The notes under the pieces: generated by a model
Told to the model about the DNA's origin: nothing
Database searches by the model: none
The model's input: the letters and a program-made list of their open reading frames with translations, nothing else
Shown here: one piece after another, positions 34,807-42,669 of the stretch
Layout of the letters: the number at the start of each line of letters is the position of its first letter
Position numbering within the stretch: the first letter of the stretch is position 1
Assembly: GCA_016937345.1 (NCBI GenBank)
Contig: JAFGWE010000009.1
Location: 1 to 57,696 of the forward strand
Source: Methanomicrobiaceae archaeon
GTDB taxonomy: Archaea; Halobacteriota; Methanomicrobia; Methanomicrobiales; Methanomicrobiaceae
DNA length: 57,696 nucleotides
Direction: 5' to 3'
Made by a program: the position numbers and the translations under genes

Positions 34807-35451
34807 TTAGTTAATCTGAATTCCAATTTTTCCAAAGAAATCTTTTATAAGCATGATATAATTCTCATAAACATTCTGAAGTTTAGTCATCTCTTTTGAG
34901 ATTCCGGCTACCTGATATGTATGAGATGCCGAAGGAGTCGGTTCCGGTGTCGGAGTTGCAGTTGGTGCTGCTGTTGGTGCAGCAGTAGGAACAGGAGTGG
35001 GTGTTGCAGTAGGTTCTGGTGTCAGATCATACACTGTTTTCAGGTTCCAGGGATCATCAGGATCCAGATATACATGCTTACTGGTTTGATATGGAACACC
35101 GGAGCTGTCTGTAACAACAAGTGTCACTTTAATGGTGTATCCGTCATCCTCTGCCTCCTCCTCAGTAAAAATCCTGACAGGATTCTCTTTGGTTGATCCC
35201 CACCAGTCATCCTCTCCAAATTCCCACTTCCAGCTGTTTACAGCACCGGATGTCATATCAGTAAAACGAACCTCATAAATAACCCCGTCATATTGAATAT
35301 AATCTGTATATTCTGCCCAATCTGCCGTATCTATCCTGTATACTTCCCAGTCAAAATCAGGATCAAGATCCGCACTTACAGGCATTACTACAAAAAGACA
35401 AAGCAAAAATCCAATTGTGAAATAAATCCCTAAAAAACTCCCTGATTTCAT
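34807..35451 (-). CDS. Secreted PKD-like protein with Pro/Thr-rich linker
   Basis: A 214-aa protein with an N-terminal signal-like helix ending near A27 (VVMPVSA). A PKD-like beta domain follows at about 35-130 (FTDMTSGAVNSWKWEFGEDD, TLVVTDSSGVPYQTSKHVYL), then a Pro/Thr/Ala-rich stretch of TPTP and AAPTA repeats at about 143-170. The end is an amphipathic helix (KEMTKLQNVYENYIMLIKDF). It is likely a cell-surface protein with a flexible stalk. Its ATG overlaps the stop of the Yip1 gene upstream by 4 nt, so the two are translated together. Confidence 0.75.
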   Translation of the reverse strand: MKSGSFLGIYFTIGFLLCLFVVMPVSADLDPDFDWEVYRIDTADWAEYTDYIQYDGVIYEVRFTDMTSGAVNSWKWEFGEDDWWGSTKENPVRIFTEEEAEDDGYTIKVTLVVTDSSGVPYQTSKHVYLDPDDPWNLKTVYDLTPEPTATPTPVPTAAPTAAPTATPTPEPTPSASHTYQVAGISKEMTKLQNVYENYIMLIKDFFGKIGIQIN

Positions 35452-36518
35452 ATAAAAGCCACCTCTCCGCTAACTACAATATAGTAAAAAATTAAAAGCA
35501 TTATCAGTGCAGGAATAAAGGCAGAAACGGCCGCACATTTCGGGTCAGAATCAAGGCAGTCATAAAGACCTTTGTACTGCAGAAAAACCATCCATATTGG
35601 CGCTATAAATACCCCAAAAAGAGGAATCAGTCCGATTGTCCCAAGAGGGGTTGTGGAGTACAAAGTTGTCTGCAGCGATTCTGCAAGATGAAATTCCTGC
35701 CTCATTATCTTTGTCATAAAAAATACAAGCAGCCCGTATGCCAGAACGCACAACGCACCAAAGATGAAATATTCCAGAATCAGTCTTACAAGTTCCGGAA
35801 CACTATTCAGAAGAACACCATATATTGTGTTTTCAGGCGAAATTGCGGATGCAATCACGGCTGATATAAAAACATTCACAACAGAGAACATTAAAAGCAT
35901 TAAAAAGGCATAAATAATCCCTGACTTTAGTTCATCAGATGTTACAGAACTGAATGTTTCACCAGGATACCTCAAAAATCCACTTATCTTCTCAATAAGG
36001 GAGAGAGACCCTTGCGAATATTTATACTCATCAAAAGTCTGCCTGCTATATGGATTATGATCAGATGATGAAGATTCATAATTATTATGGCTCATGTAAT
36101 CTTTGAAATCAGAATCCTCAAAATTTTCGCCATAATTCTCCCCTGATTTATAACTTTCAGGAGAGTCATCTGCTTTTTCTGATGAACCTTCAGAGAATGT
36201 CCTTTCAGCATAATACTGAATCTTTGAGACTACAGAGTTTCTCTCTTCTTCGGACTCAAAAACCATCATCAGAACAGCGGTATCCCCTGTGTCGTAATTT
36301 ATTGTTGCCTTAATACAGGGTTCGTAATACTCATTTCCAGTTGGAAAGACTCCTGACAATACACTGTATGGATAGACGTAGGGCATTACATCAACAGATG
36401 AAACCTGCTGCAATGACAGACTGGTATTATCAAGAGTCAGAAAATAAAGTTGTCCGCCTACCCTGACTCTTGGCAAGGATAAACCCGCCCCCCTGTAACT
36501 GTTATCATATGGCTGCAA
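35448..36518 (-). CDS. Yip1-domain membrane protein with beta-rich N-terminus
   Basis: A 356-aa protein. An N-terminal domain of about 100 residues (GGQLYFLTLDNTSLSLQQ) may be a PH-like beta domain. A low-complexity acidic Ser/Asn/Tyr-rich region (about 110-170) follows, then a Yip1-type membrane domain with five helices from ~195 onward (motif LRYPGETFSSVTSDELKSGI, then SLQTTLYSTTPLGTIGLIPL). In archaea Yip1 proteins are of unknown role, perhaps in membrane organisation or export. Operonic with the secreted PKD-like gene, suggesting a role in handling that surface protein (inference). Confidence 0.75.
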   Translation of the reverse strand: MQPYDNSYRGAGLSLPRVRVGGQLYFLTLDNTSLSLQQVSSVDVMPYVYPYSVLSGVFPTGNEYYEPCIKATINYDTGDTAVLMMVFESEEERNSVVSKIQYYAERTFSEGSSEKADDSPESYKSGENYGENFEDSDFKDYMSHNNYESSSSDHNPYSRQTFDEYKYSQGSLSLIEKISGFLRYPGETFSSVTSDELKSGIIYAFLMLLMFSVVNVFISAVIASAISPENTIYGVLLNSVPELVRLILEYFIFGALCVLAYGLLVFFMTKIMRQEFHLAESLQTTLYSTTPLGTIGLIPLFGVFIAPIWMVFLQYKGLYDCLDSDPKCAAVSAFIPALIMLLIFYYIVVSGEVAFI

Positions 36519-36551
36519 AATATCACTCTTTTAAAATTAATTATCTGAAAC

Positions 36552-36625
36552 TTTTATAAAACACCCGATAAACTGACTGGTCAAAAGTTTATCAGAAATC
36601 TTTCTCATGATAAACATAATTTATC
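36552..36625 (-). promoter_or_regulatory. TATA box and GATAAA palindromes upstream of the Yip1-PKD operon
   Basis: A TTTATAAAA box on the minus strand at 36552-36560 lies about 35 nt before the ATG. Just upstream are GATAAACT (36567) and AGTTTATC (36586), a perfect 8-bp inverted repeat, and a further GATAAA/TTTATC pair at 36609-36625. Position and spacing fit an operator for a dimeric regulator. Confidence 0.4.
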
Positions 36626-36756
36626 TGATATAGTAAAAAGAGATTCTTATTTTTATGATTTACATTTTATCAGTATATTTCATTATATAAAAAAAAAATA
36701 ATTTTAATAAAAAAAGGACTGGTAAATATCAACTATACAATAATTGCAGCCGGATT

Positions 36757-37024
36757 TCATCCGCCCGTAAATCCGTTCTAATTTATTATATTTGCATATG
36801 ACAAGAAAAAGCTTTAAAAAACAGCCGGAGAACTTCTGAAAGTTACACTTTTATCATCTGCCTTTTTTGGCCTGTTCAGTGCACTTGCGGCTATTAAAAT
36901 AACCCGCCATAAGGAAAAAAATGCCGGTATATCTGTCCATTCTTCTCCATTTGACAATTTTAGGACAATTAATAACCGTAAAGGTATGAAAACAATTCAC
37001 ATTCTGTTTACAAAAACCTCTTAG
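36757..37024 (+). pseudogene. Decayed DUF1294-like membrane protein gene
   Basis: The 543-bp gap 36519-37061 has no intact gene, but one frame reads a recognisable DUF1294-like protein: FIIFAYDKKKL, a stop, then LLKVTLLSSAFFGLFSALAA and IKITRHKEKNA. In the family this is Y-x-D-K..., a Gly/Ala membrane helix and the RHK motif. In-frame stops stand at 36779 (TAA) and 36815 (TAA), and the frame ends at TAG 37022. The match to RHKT-type ends is the key evidence. The rest of the gap holds the promoter of the Yip1 operon. Confidence 0.5.
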
Positions 37025-37061
37025 GCAAATATTATATTCTATACACCAAAATAATGGATCT

Positions 37062-37703
37062 ATGCAAAAAGCTCTGGCAATATTTTTGATATGTATTGTT
37101 TTTGCCTGCGGCTGCGTTCAAACCCCGGAAACTGATCAAACACAGATTCCAACACAAAGTCCTGCAGAAACAACTGAAGAAACACTTCAGGAGATCATTC
37201 CCTCTGAAACACAGACAGCCGAAGCCTCGCCATTTCCGGATGCACTGAATCTTAAGGAAAAATATTCCTATGGCGATGAAGTAAATGGAAGAATAATTGC
37301 GGTTGATGATGCATGGATTGAAAATTCCTACTGGTTCCATTCTGTTGCGCACGGATATGACTGGGAATTTAAACCAAGAGACGGGAACAAATTTGTATTT
37401 ATTGAACTATGGGTGAAGCACAACGGAACCTCTAGAGAACTTGGTGCACCACCTTCTGGAAGTTTAAATCTCTGGTACGATGGAAATTTCTATTCATCAC
37501 TTGAAGAAAGAGAGGGTGCAACAGCTAAAATTACGAAGCCATACAATCTTTGGGATGACTACTATGGCGGTTCAATCGGGAGATATGAGAAGAGAGAAGG
37601 ATTTTTGATATATGAGGTTCCCGAAAGCATTACACTTGATGCCGCATATATTCAGGCAAATCTCGGAAATATGTATGAGGCACCCGTGTGGAAGCTGGGA
37701 TAA
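37062..37703 (+). CDS. Putative lipoprotein with DUF4352-like domain
   Basis: A 213-aa protein with a lipobox-like signal (LAIFLICIVFACGCVQTP, Cys18 as likely lipid site). A Thr/Ser/Gln/Glu-rich linker (about 20-65) leads into a beta-sandwich-like domain (about 70-213) with features of DUF4352 immunoglobulin-like proteins (KFVFIELWVKHNGTSR near 108, FLIYEVPESITLDAAYIQA near 180). It would sit on the outer face of the cytoplasmic membrane. No partner gene in an operon. Confidence 0.7.
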   Translation: MQKALAIFLICIVFACGCVQTPETDQTQIPTQSPAETTEETLQEIIPSETQTAEASPFPDALNLKEKYSYGDEVNGRIIAVDDAWIENSYWFHSVAHGYDWEFKPRDGNKFVFIELWVKHNGTSRELGAPPSGSLNLWYDGNFYSSLEEREGATAKITKPYNLWDDYYGGSIGRYEKREGFLIYEVPESITLDAAYIQANLGNMYEAPVWKLG

Positions 37704-37750
37704 AGAACCATTTTAGCATTCATTAATAATTTTTTTTACAAATTATATTG

Positions 37751-37870
37751 CATATATACATAAACAGACCTGTATCGATAGCACCAGCCATAAATCATAA
37801 TTCATATGTGCCGGCAACAGTATGCACATGGAAAATTGTTTCCCGTACAGGTGCAGGATTTATGGCTTTT
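37751..37870 (+). ncRNA. Candidate structured RNA between the lipoprotein gene and tRNA-Leu
   Basis: After a TATA-like CATATATAC (37751) the sequence holds an 11-bp closing stem, AGCCATAAATC (37786) with GATTTATGGCT (37857). Inside are two hairpins: ATGTGC/GCACAT (37806/37824) and GGAAA/TTTCC (37830/37839). A start about 25-30 nt after the box would put the 5' end just before the closing stem. GCACC (37781) and GGTGC (37850) can pair across it. No protein-coding frame fits. An alternative is a remnant of a small mobile element. Confidence 0.35.
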
Positions 37871-37985
37871 ATTGCAGTTTATAGGAGTCATAAATATATT
37901 TGTAAATAAGAAAAAAATAACAGAATTCTGGATGCTTGTTTATCCCTTCAAAGTCTATCTTATGATTATAAAAAACCACAAAAAA

Positions 37986-38070
37986 TGCGAGAGGCAGGAT
38001 TCGAACCTGCGAACTCCTACAAGAATAGGCCCTGAACCTATCGCCTTTGACCTGGCTCGGCAACTCTCGC
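37986..38070 (-). tRNA. tRNA-Leu (anticodon CAG)
   Basis: On the minus strand an 85-nt class II tRNA: acceptor GCGAGAG, anticodon stem ATAGG/CCTAT with loop TTCAGGG (anticodon CAG), long variable arm, T loop GTTCGAATC, and discriminator A. No intron, no encoded CCA. Confidence 0.95.
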
Positions 38071-38264
38071 CTGTCTTATTCAATTAGCCCTTTTAGGACA
38101 TAAACTTTGGTTTTTATTTTCAGAAGAATAAACAGATGCCAGGTTAAATTTTACAAAATCAAAAAAAGACACTGTTAAAAACTTTAAAAAATATGTTGAA
38201 AATTAAAAAATCCTTATCAGATTAAAAATCCTGAATATTTCAGTTATTTTAAATTTTCTCTGAT

Positions 38265-40160
38265 TTATTCCTTCTTTTTGCCGGATTTTTTCCGTGGCTC
38301 CTCTTTTACAGCCGAGGACATGCTCTCAACGTGCTTTTTTATCTCAGCATCACGAAGGACATTTCTTTTGATTTTTCCTGAAATTGTCTTTGGAAGGTCT
38401 TCAACAAACTCTATCTGACGCGGATACTTGTATGGTGCAGTTGTTGTCTGAACATGCTTTTGGATCTCCCGTATGAGAGTCTCCGACGGTTCATATCCAT
38501 CCTTTAAAATAACAAATGCCTTTACAATCATTCCGCGTATAGGATCAGGAGAGCCTACAACCGCAACCTCCCTCACAGAAGGATGCTCCATAATAGCCGA
38601 TTCCACCTCAAAAGGCCCTATTCTGTAGCCTGAACTCTTAATGACATCATCAGATCTTCCGACAAACCAGAAATAACCGTCATTATCCATATAGGCCTTA
38701 TCGCCGGTGTAGTAAAAGTCACCGGAAAAAGCCTCCTCATTTGCCTCAGGACTTTCATAGTACTCCATAAACATTCCAACAGGCTTAGGATTTGTATGAA
38801 TGGCCAGTCTTCCGACCTCACATGCTTTTACTGGCTTTCCGTCATCATCATGAAGCTCAATTCTCCAGCCGGGTGATGGTTTTCCCATTGAACCCGGTTT
38901 TGTCTCCATGCAGGGGAATGTTCCGATACACAATACAAGTTCTGTCTGGCCGTACCCTTCATAGATTGTAAGACCTGTTCCTTCTTTCCAGACTTTTATT
39001 ACTTCCGGATTTAATGGTTCACCTGCACTAACACAGTGACGAAGAGATGTCAGATCAAACTTGTCAAGATCTGCCATAATCAGCATTCTGTATATAGTCG
39101 GCGGACAGCAGAATGTCGTAACCTCATATTTTTCAAGTATTGGAAGAATCTCAGTAGCGTTGAATTTCCCCCTGAAATCATAAACAATACTGCACGCGCC
39201 CTGAATCCACGGACCAAAAAATTTACCCCATGATGATTTTGCCCAGCCGGTGTCAGAAAGTGTAAGATGCACATCATTCTGCTTAAGATCAAGCCAGTAT
39301 GCACCTGTTGTGAGATGACCAAGAGGCAGTGCATGGTCATGGAGAGCCATTTTTGCCTCTCCGGTGGTTCCCGATGTAAAATAAATTACCATTGGATCAG
39401 TAGAACGTGTCTTCTCAAGCCCGCTTGTCATAAGTTTACTTGACACCGGTGCAGGATAACTGAGCTCCACAATGTAGCTTATCCATCCTTCCAGTTCCCC
39501 ATCAACAACAAGACGTGATCTAAGTGAGGGACACTCGGAACAGATCTCCTCAACCTTTGGTGCATTCTCAAGATCAGTGATGATCATCTTAAATCCGGCA
39601 GAATGAGTCCTGTATAAAAGATCCTTTGATGTAAGCATCGTCGGACAAGGGACAAATACTGCACCAAGCTTGATACAGGCAATAGCAAAGAACCACCATT
39701 CAGGAAGACGCGGCAACATTATTGCAACGCGATCACCTTTTTTTATCCCATATTTAAGGAGCATATTTGCTGCCTGGTTTGAGCGGTTCATAAGCTGTCT
39801 GAAAGAATAGGTCTTCTCATAGCCGCTCTGGTTCACCCAGATCATAGCTCTTTTATTCCGGTCAATTTTTGCCCATGCATCTATTACATCAAAACCAAAA
39901 TTGAAGTATTCAGGAACGTCAATTTTGAAATTTTTGTACAGAGTATCATAATCTGACATATTGGGGACATCTTTCGGAATCTTTTCTTCAAGGGTTAAAA
40001 GATCCTCAACGCACTGACCGCCTCCCGGCACAACAGCACCAAAAATACCTGTGCTACATGCCTCATTTATCCATTCAGATCTGGATTTGCCCAAAGAACT
40101 AATTGTCCTGTCAATTTTTTCGACAAGCTCATCGTCCATTGTAACTGAAAACCGCACCAT
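38265..40160 (-). CDS. AMP-forming acyl-CoA synthetase fused to an N-terminal ribbon-helix-helix domain
   Basis: A 631-aa fusion. Residues 1-42 are a ribbon-helix-helix (CopG/Arc-type) DNA-binding domain (MVRFSVTMDDELVEKIDRTI, then LGKSRSEWINEA). After a linker (KIPKDVPN, 60-67), residues 69-612 are an ANL-family synthetase: YFTSGTTGEAKM (~255), YEGYGQTE (~405), YYTGDKAYMDNDGYFWFVGR (~482) and the catalytic Lys region LPKTISGKIKRN (~595). The end is a basic tail (RKKSGKKKE). It would activate a carboxylic acid to acyl-CoA and could bind DNA. No ribosome-binding site precedes the internal Met69, so the fused form is the likely product. Paralogue at 44092. Confidence 0.9.
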   Translation of the reverse strand: MVRFSVTMDDELVEKIDRTISSLGKSRSEWINEACSTGIFGAVVPGGGQCVEDLLTLEEKIPKDVPNMSDYDTLYKNFKIDVPEYFNFGFDVIDAWAKIDRNKRAMIWVNQSGYEKTYSFRQLMNRSNQAANMLLKYGIKKGDRVAIMLPRLPEWWFFAIACIKLGAVFVPCPTMLTSKDLLYRTHSAGFKMIITDLENAPKVEEICSECPSLRSRLVVDGELEGWISYIVELSYPAPVSSKLMTSGLEKTRSTDPMVIYFTSGTTGEAKMALHDHALPLGHLTTGAYWLDLKQNDVHLTLSDTGWAKSSWGKFFGPWIQGACSIVYDFRGKFNATEILPILEKYEVTTFCCPPTIYRMLIMADLDKFDLTSLRHCVSAGEPLNPEVIKVWKEGTGLTIYEGYGQTELVLCIGTFPCMETKPGSMGKPSPGWRIELHDDDGKPVKACEVGRLAIHTNPKPVGMFMEYYESPEANEEAFSGDFYYTGDKAYMDNDGYFWFVGRSDDVIKSSGYRIGPFEVESAIMEHPSVREVAVVGSPDPIRGMIVKAFVILKDGYEPSETLIREIQKHVQTTTAPYKYPRQIEFVEDLPKTISGKIKRNVLRDAEIKKHVESMSSAVKEEPRKKSGKKKE

Positions 40161-40182
40161 ATAGAATAAATTAGTGGTGCAT

Positions 40183-40193
40183 CAGATATAAAA
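40183..40193 (-). promoter_or_regulatory. TATA box and possible operator of the RHH-synthetase gene
   Basis: TTTATATC on the minus strand lies about 29 nt before the ATG at 40160, so the transcript is probably leaderless. A perfect inverted repeat GCACCA (40154) and TGGTGC (40175) brackets the start, a candidate autoregulatory site. The remaining 308-bp gap to the kinase also holds a TATA box at about 40401 and a GGGGGG-type ribosome-binding site at 40456; nothing else was seen. Confidence 0.45.
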
Positions 40194-40492
40194 TTCATCT
40201 TTTATGCGAACCATAGTTATGTTTTGCCATAAATGTAAAAAATCATATATAGAAAAAACTCAGTTTTCGCGCATTCTATTTAAAATAAAGGTTTCATTTT
40301 TACATTTCAGACTGGATTATTCAAAAAAAGTTTATTATTGCGAGGAATATTTTTAAAATCAGGGATTAATAACCGTATTTCACCTTTTAAGTAAAGCAAA
40401 CTTATATATGCATTACTAATTTAACAGATAATTTGAGTGAAAATCAATAAAAAATAGGGGGATTTTTTCTGAATATATCAAAAAAAAATGAT

Positions 40493-42649
40493 TTGATTAC
40501 AAATATCCACATAATATTATTATTGGCAGTTATAACTGCAACAGTTATTCTTATCAGTCTTTATTGTTACGCAACCAGTTTCGCAGTATTTGTCGGAATA
40601 CAGCTTTATTATCTCCCAATAATTCTTGCTGCATCTTTCTATCCAAAAAAAGGCCTTATATTTTCAGCAGGACTTATAGTATTATCCCTGATATTCTCCA
40701 TTTCTTTTCTGGACCCCGTATCAGTCAACCAGTCGCTGATAATAGCAATTGTAATGGGAGGGGTTGCAATAATGATTTCATTTATAATAAGCAACGAGAT
40801 GGAAAAAAGCAATCTGGGATTTATGGGTCTTTTTAATAACAATCCTAATCCATTAATTGCATTTGATGAAGCAGGCAATATCATAAATGTTAATGATCAG
40901 TTTGAAAAAGAACTGAATTATTCAAAAGAGTATTTTTATGGCAAAAACATTACAGATTCAGGTCTTTTTAAGGAAGGGACACTTATCGAGATTACAAACA
41001 GGTTTTCAGATCTTAAAAAAGGAAAATCAGTAAAACCAATTTTAGCTGATATTAATAAGTACGATGATGAGAACAATATTCGAAAATATATATTAACATT
41101 TATCTCATGTGCCAGTTCAAAGAGTCCCTATTCTTCAGATATTAAACTGGTTGCATTTTCTGATATTACTGATCAGATTACGGCCTCAGAAAAGGTAAAA
41201 GAAAGTGAGAAAAGATACCGGGAACTTGCAGATCTTCTTCCACAGACCATTCTTGAAACAAATCTGGATATGAAAGTTACATTCATAAATAAAAAAGGTC
41301 TTGAAACTTTTGGAATTTTGCAAAAAGATATTGATAGAGGCCTTTTTATTATGGACTATATTGTACCTGAAGATCTCAAAAAAGCGAAGAACAAAATTGA
41401 GGAATTATTTTCAGGCAAAATAAGTGAATCTGTTATGGAATATACAGCAATTAAAAACGATGGAAAACTATTTCCAATAATTGCATATTCAAACCTTATA
41501 AAAAATGAAGATAAAGTAACCGGATTAAGAGTTGCAGTAACTGATTTGACAAATGTAAAAGAAACTGAAAATGAACTTAACAAAAAAGAACAGAAGATCT
41601 CAAAACTGATGGAGAATTTCTCAGGAATGGCATACAGGTGCAGGGTTGAAAAAAGGTTTCCTGCCGAATACTTAAGTGATGGTTTCTATGAGCTCTCCGG
41701 ATATTCACAGTCAGATATAATTGAGGGAAGACCTATTGACTTAAAATCAATAATTCACCCTGAGGATTTTAAAAAATTTAGTGATACAATAAAAAATTCA
41801 CTTAAAAATAACGGGCACTATGATATCCGTTATAGAATATTAACGGCCAAAGGAAAAGAAAAATGGGTCTGGGATCAGGGAAGAACCAAAACAAATGAAG
41901 AAGGAAACGGACAGGTGATAGAAGGAGTCATCTCAAATGTAACAGCCCTTGTAAAAGCAGAAAACGCCCTGATTGAAGTTGAAAGATTCAATCAGCAATG
42001 CATAAAAGAATCTCTTATGGAAAAAGAGACTCTGTTAAAAGAAATCCATCACAGAGTAAAAAATAACCTTCAGATAATTGCAAGCATTTTAAAACTTAGC
42101 GATATGCAATCTGAAAGCCCAGAGATGCATGAAGTGCTGTTAGACTGCAGAAGCAGGGTCTTTTCTATGGCAATGATACATGAAAAACTTTACAGGTCAG
42201 ACAATCTTGCCAGAATAAATTTCAGGGATTATATTTCAACGCTTCAGATGCACATTGCCGAGGAGTATGGCGGAGAAGAAAGAAAAATCAGAATGATATG
42301 TGACTGCGATGAGGATATTGCACTTGATATTGACATGGCAATACCCTGCGGACTTATCATAAATGAGATCCTGACAAATTCATTAAAATATGCATTTGAT
42401 GAATCTGGCAGCGGGGAAGTATACATTGGATTCCATGAAACTCAAAACGATAAATACCGCCTTATTGTAAAGGACAACGGCAGAGGCTTCCCCAAATCCT
42501 ATGACTACAAAAATTCGGATTCTCTTGGAATGCAGCTTATCTACAATCTTACAGCACAGCTGGAAGGAACAATTGAGATCAAAAGCGACTCAGGAACTGA
42601 ATATATTATAACAATTCCGAAAGGCATTCAGAGTTCAGTGAAATTTTAA
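40493..42649 (+). CDS. Membrane PAS sensor histidine kinase
   Basis: A 718-aa kinase. Four membrane helices (about 5-97) are followed by three PAS domains: ~112-235 (LIAFDEAGNIINVNDQFE), ~245-360 (ILETNLDMKVTFINKKGLET) and ~370-490 (SDGFYELSGYSQSD). A HisKA_2-type phosphoacceptor (LLKEIHHRVKNNLQIIASIL, ~515) and a HATPase domain (NEILTNSLKYAF ~620; DNGRGFPKS ~660) complete it. The listed TTG at 40493 lacks a ribosome-binding site; GGGGG at 40457 is placed ideally for CTG 40469, which would add eight residues. The response regulator follows after 20 nt. Confidence 0.88.
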   Translation: MITNIHIILLLAVITATVILISLYCYATSFAVFVGIQLYYLPIILAASFYPKKGLIFSAGLIVLSLIFSISFLDPVSVNQSLIIAIVMGGVAIMISFIISNEMEKSNLGFMGLFNNNPNPLIAFDEAGNIINVNDQFEKELNYSKEYFYGKNITDSGLFKEGTLIEITNRFSDLKKGKSVKPILADINKYDDENNIRKYILTFISCASSKSPYSSDIKLVAFSDITDQITASEKVKESEKRYRELADLLPQTILETNLDMKVTFINKKGLETFGILQKDIDRGLFIMDYIVPEDLKKAKNKIEELFSGKISESVMEYTAIKNDGKLFPIIAYSNLIKNEDKVTGLRVAVTDLTNVKETENELNKKEQKISKLMENFSGMAYRCRVEKRFPAEYLSDGFYELSGYSQSDIIEGRPIDLKSIIHPEDFKKFSDTIKNSLKNNGHYDIRYRILTAKGKEKWVWDQGRTKTNEEGNGQVIEGVISNVTALVKAENALIEVERFNQQCIKESLMEKETLLKEIHHRVKNNLQIIASILKLSDMQSESPEMHEVLLDCRSRVFSMAMIHEKLYRSDNLARINFRDYISTLQMHIAEEYGGEERKIRMICDCDEDIALDIDMAIPCGLIINEILTNSLKYAFDESGSGEVYIGFHETQNDKYRLIVKDNGRGFPKSYDYKNSDSLGMQLIYNLTAQLEGTIEIKSDSGTEYIITIPKGIQSSVKF

Positions 42650-42669
42650 ATCAGGGGGAATTTAGAGAG

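Noticed and set aside
34920-35030. Short repeated units that could suggest a CRISPR or tandem array
   Set aside because: They encode the Pro/Thr/Ala-rich linker of the secreted PKD-like protein; units are short, irregular and in frame.
38265-39959. RHH-synthetase as a simple synthetase starting at the internal Met
   Set aside because: The internal ATG at 39959 has no ribosome-binding site, while the first ATG has a TATA box at leaderless spacing and the head is a complete domain.
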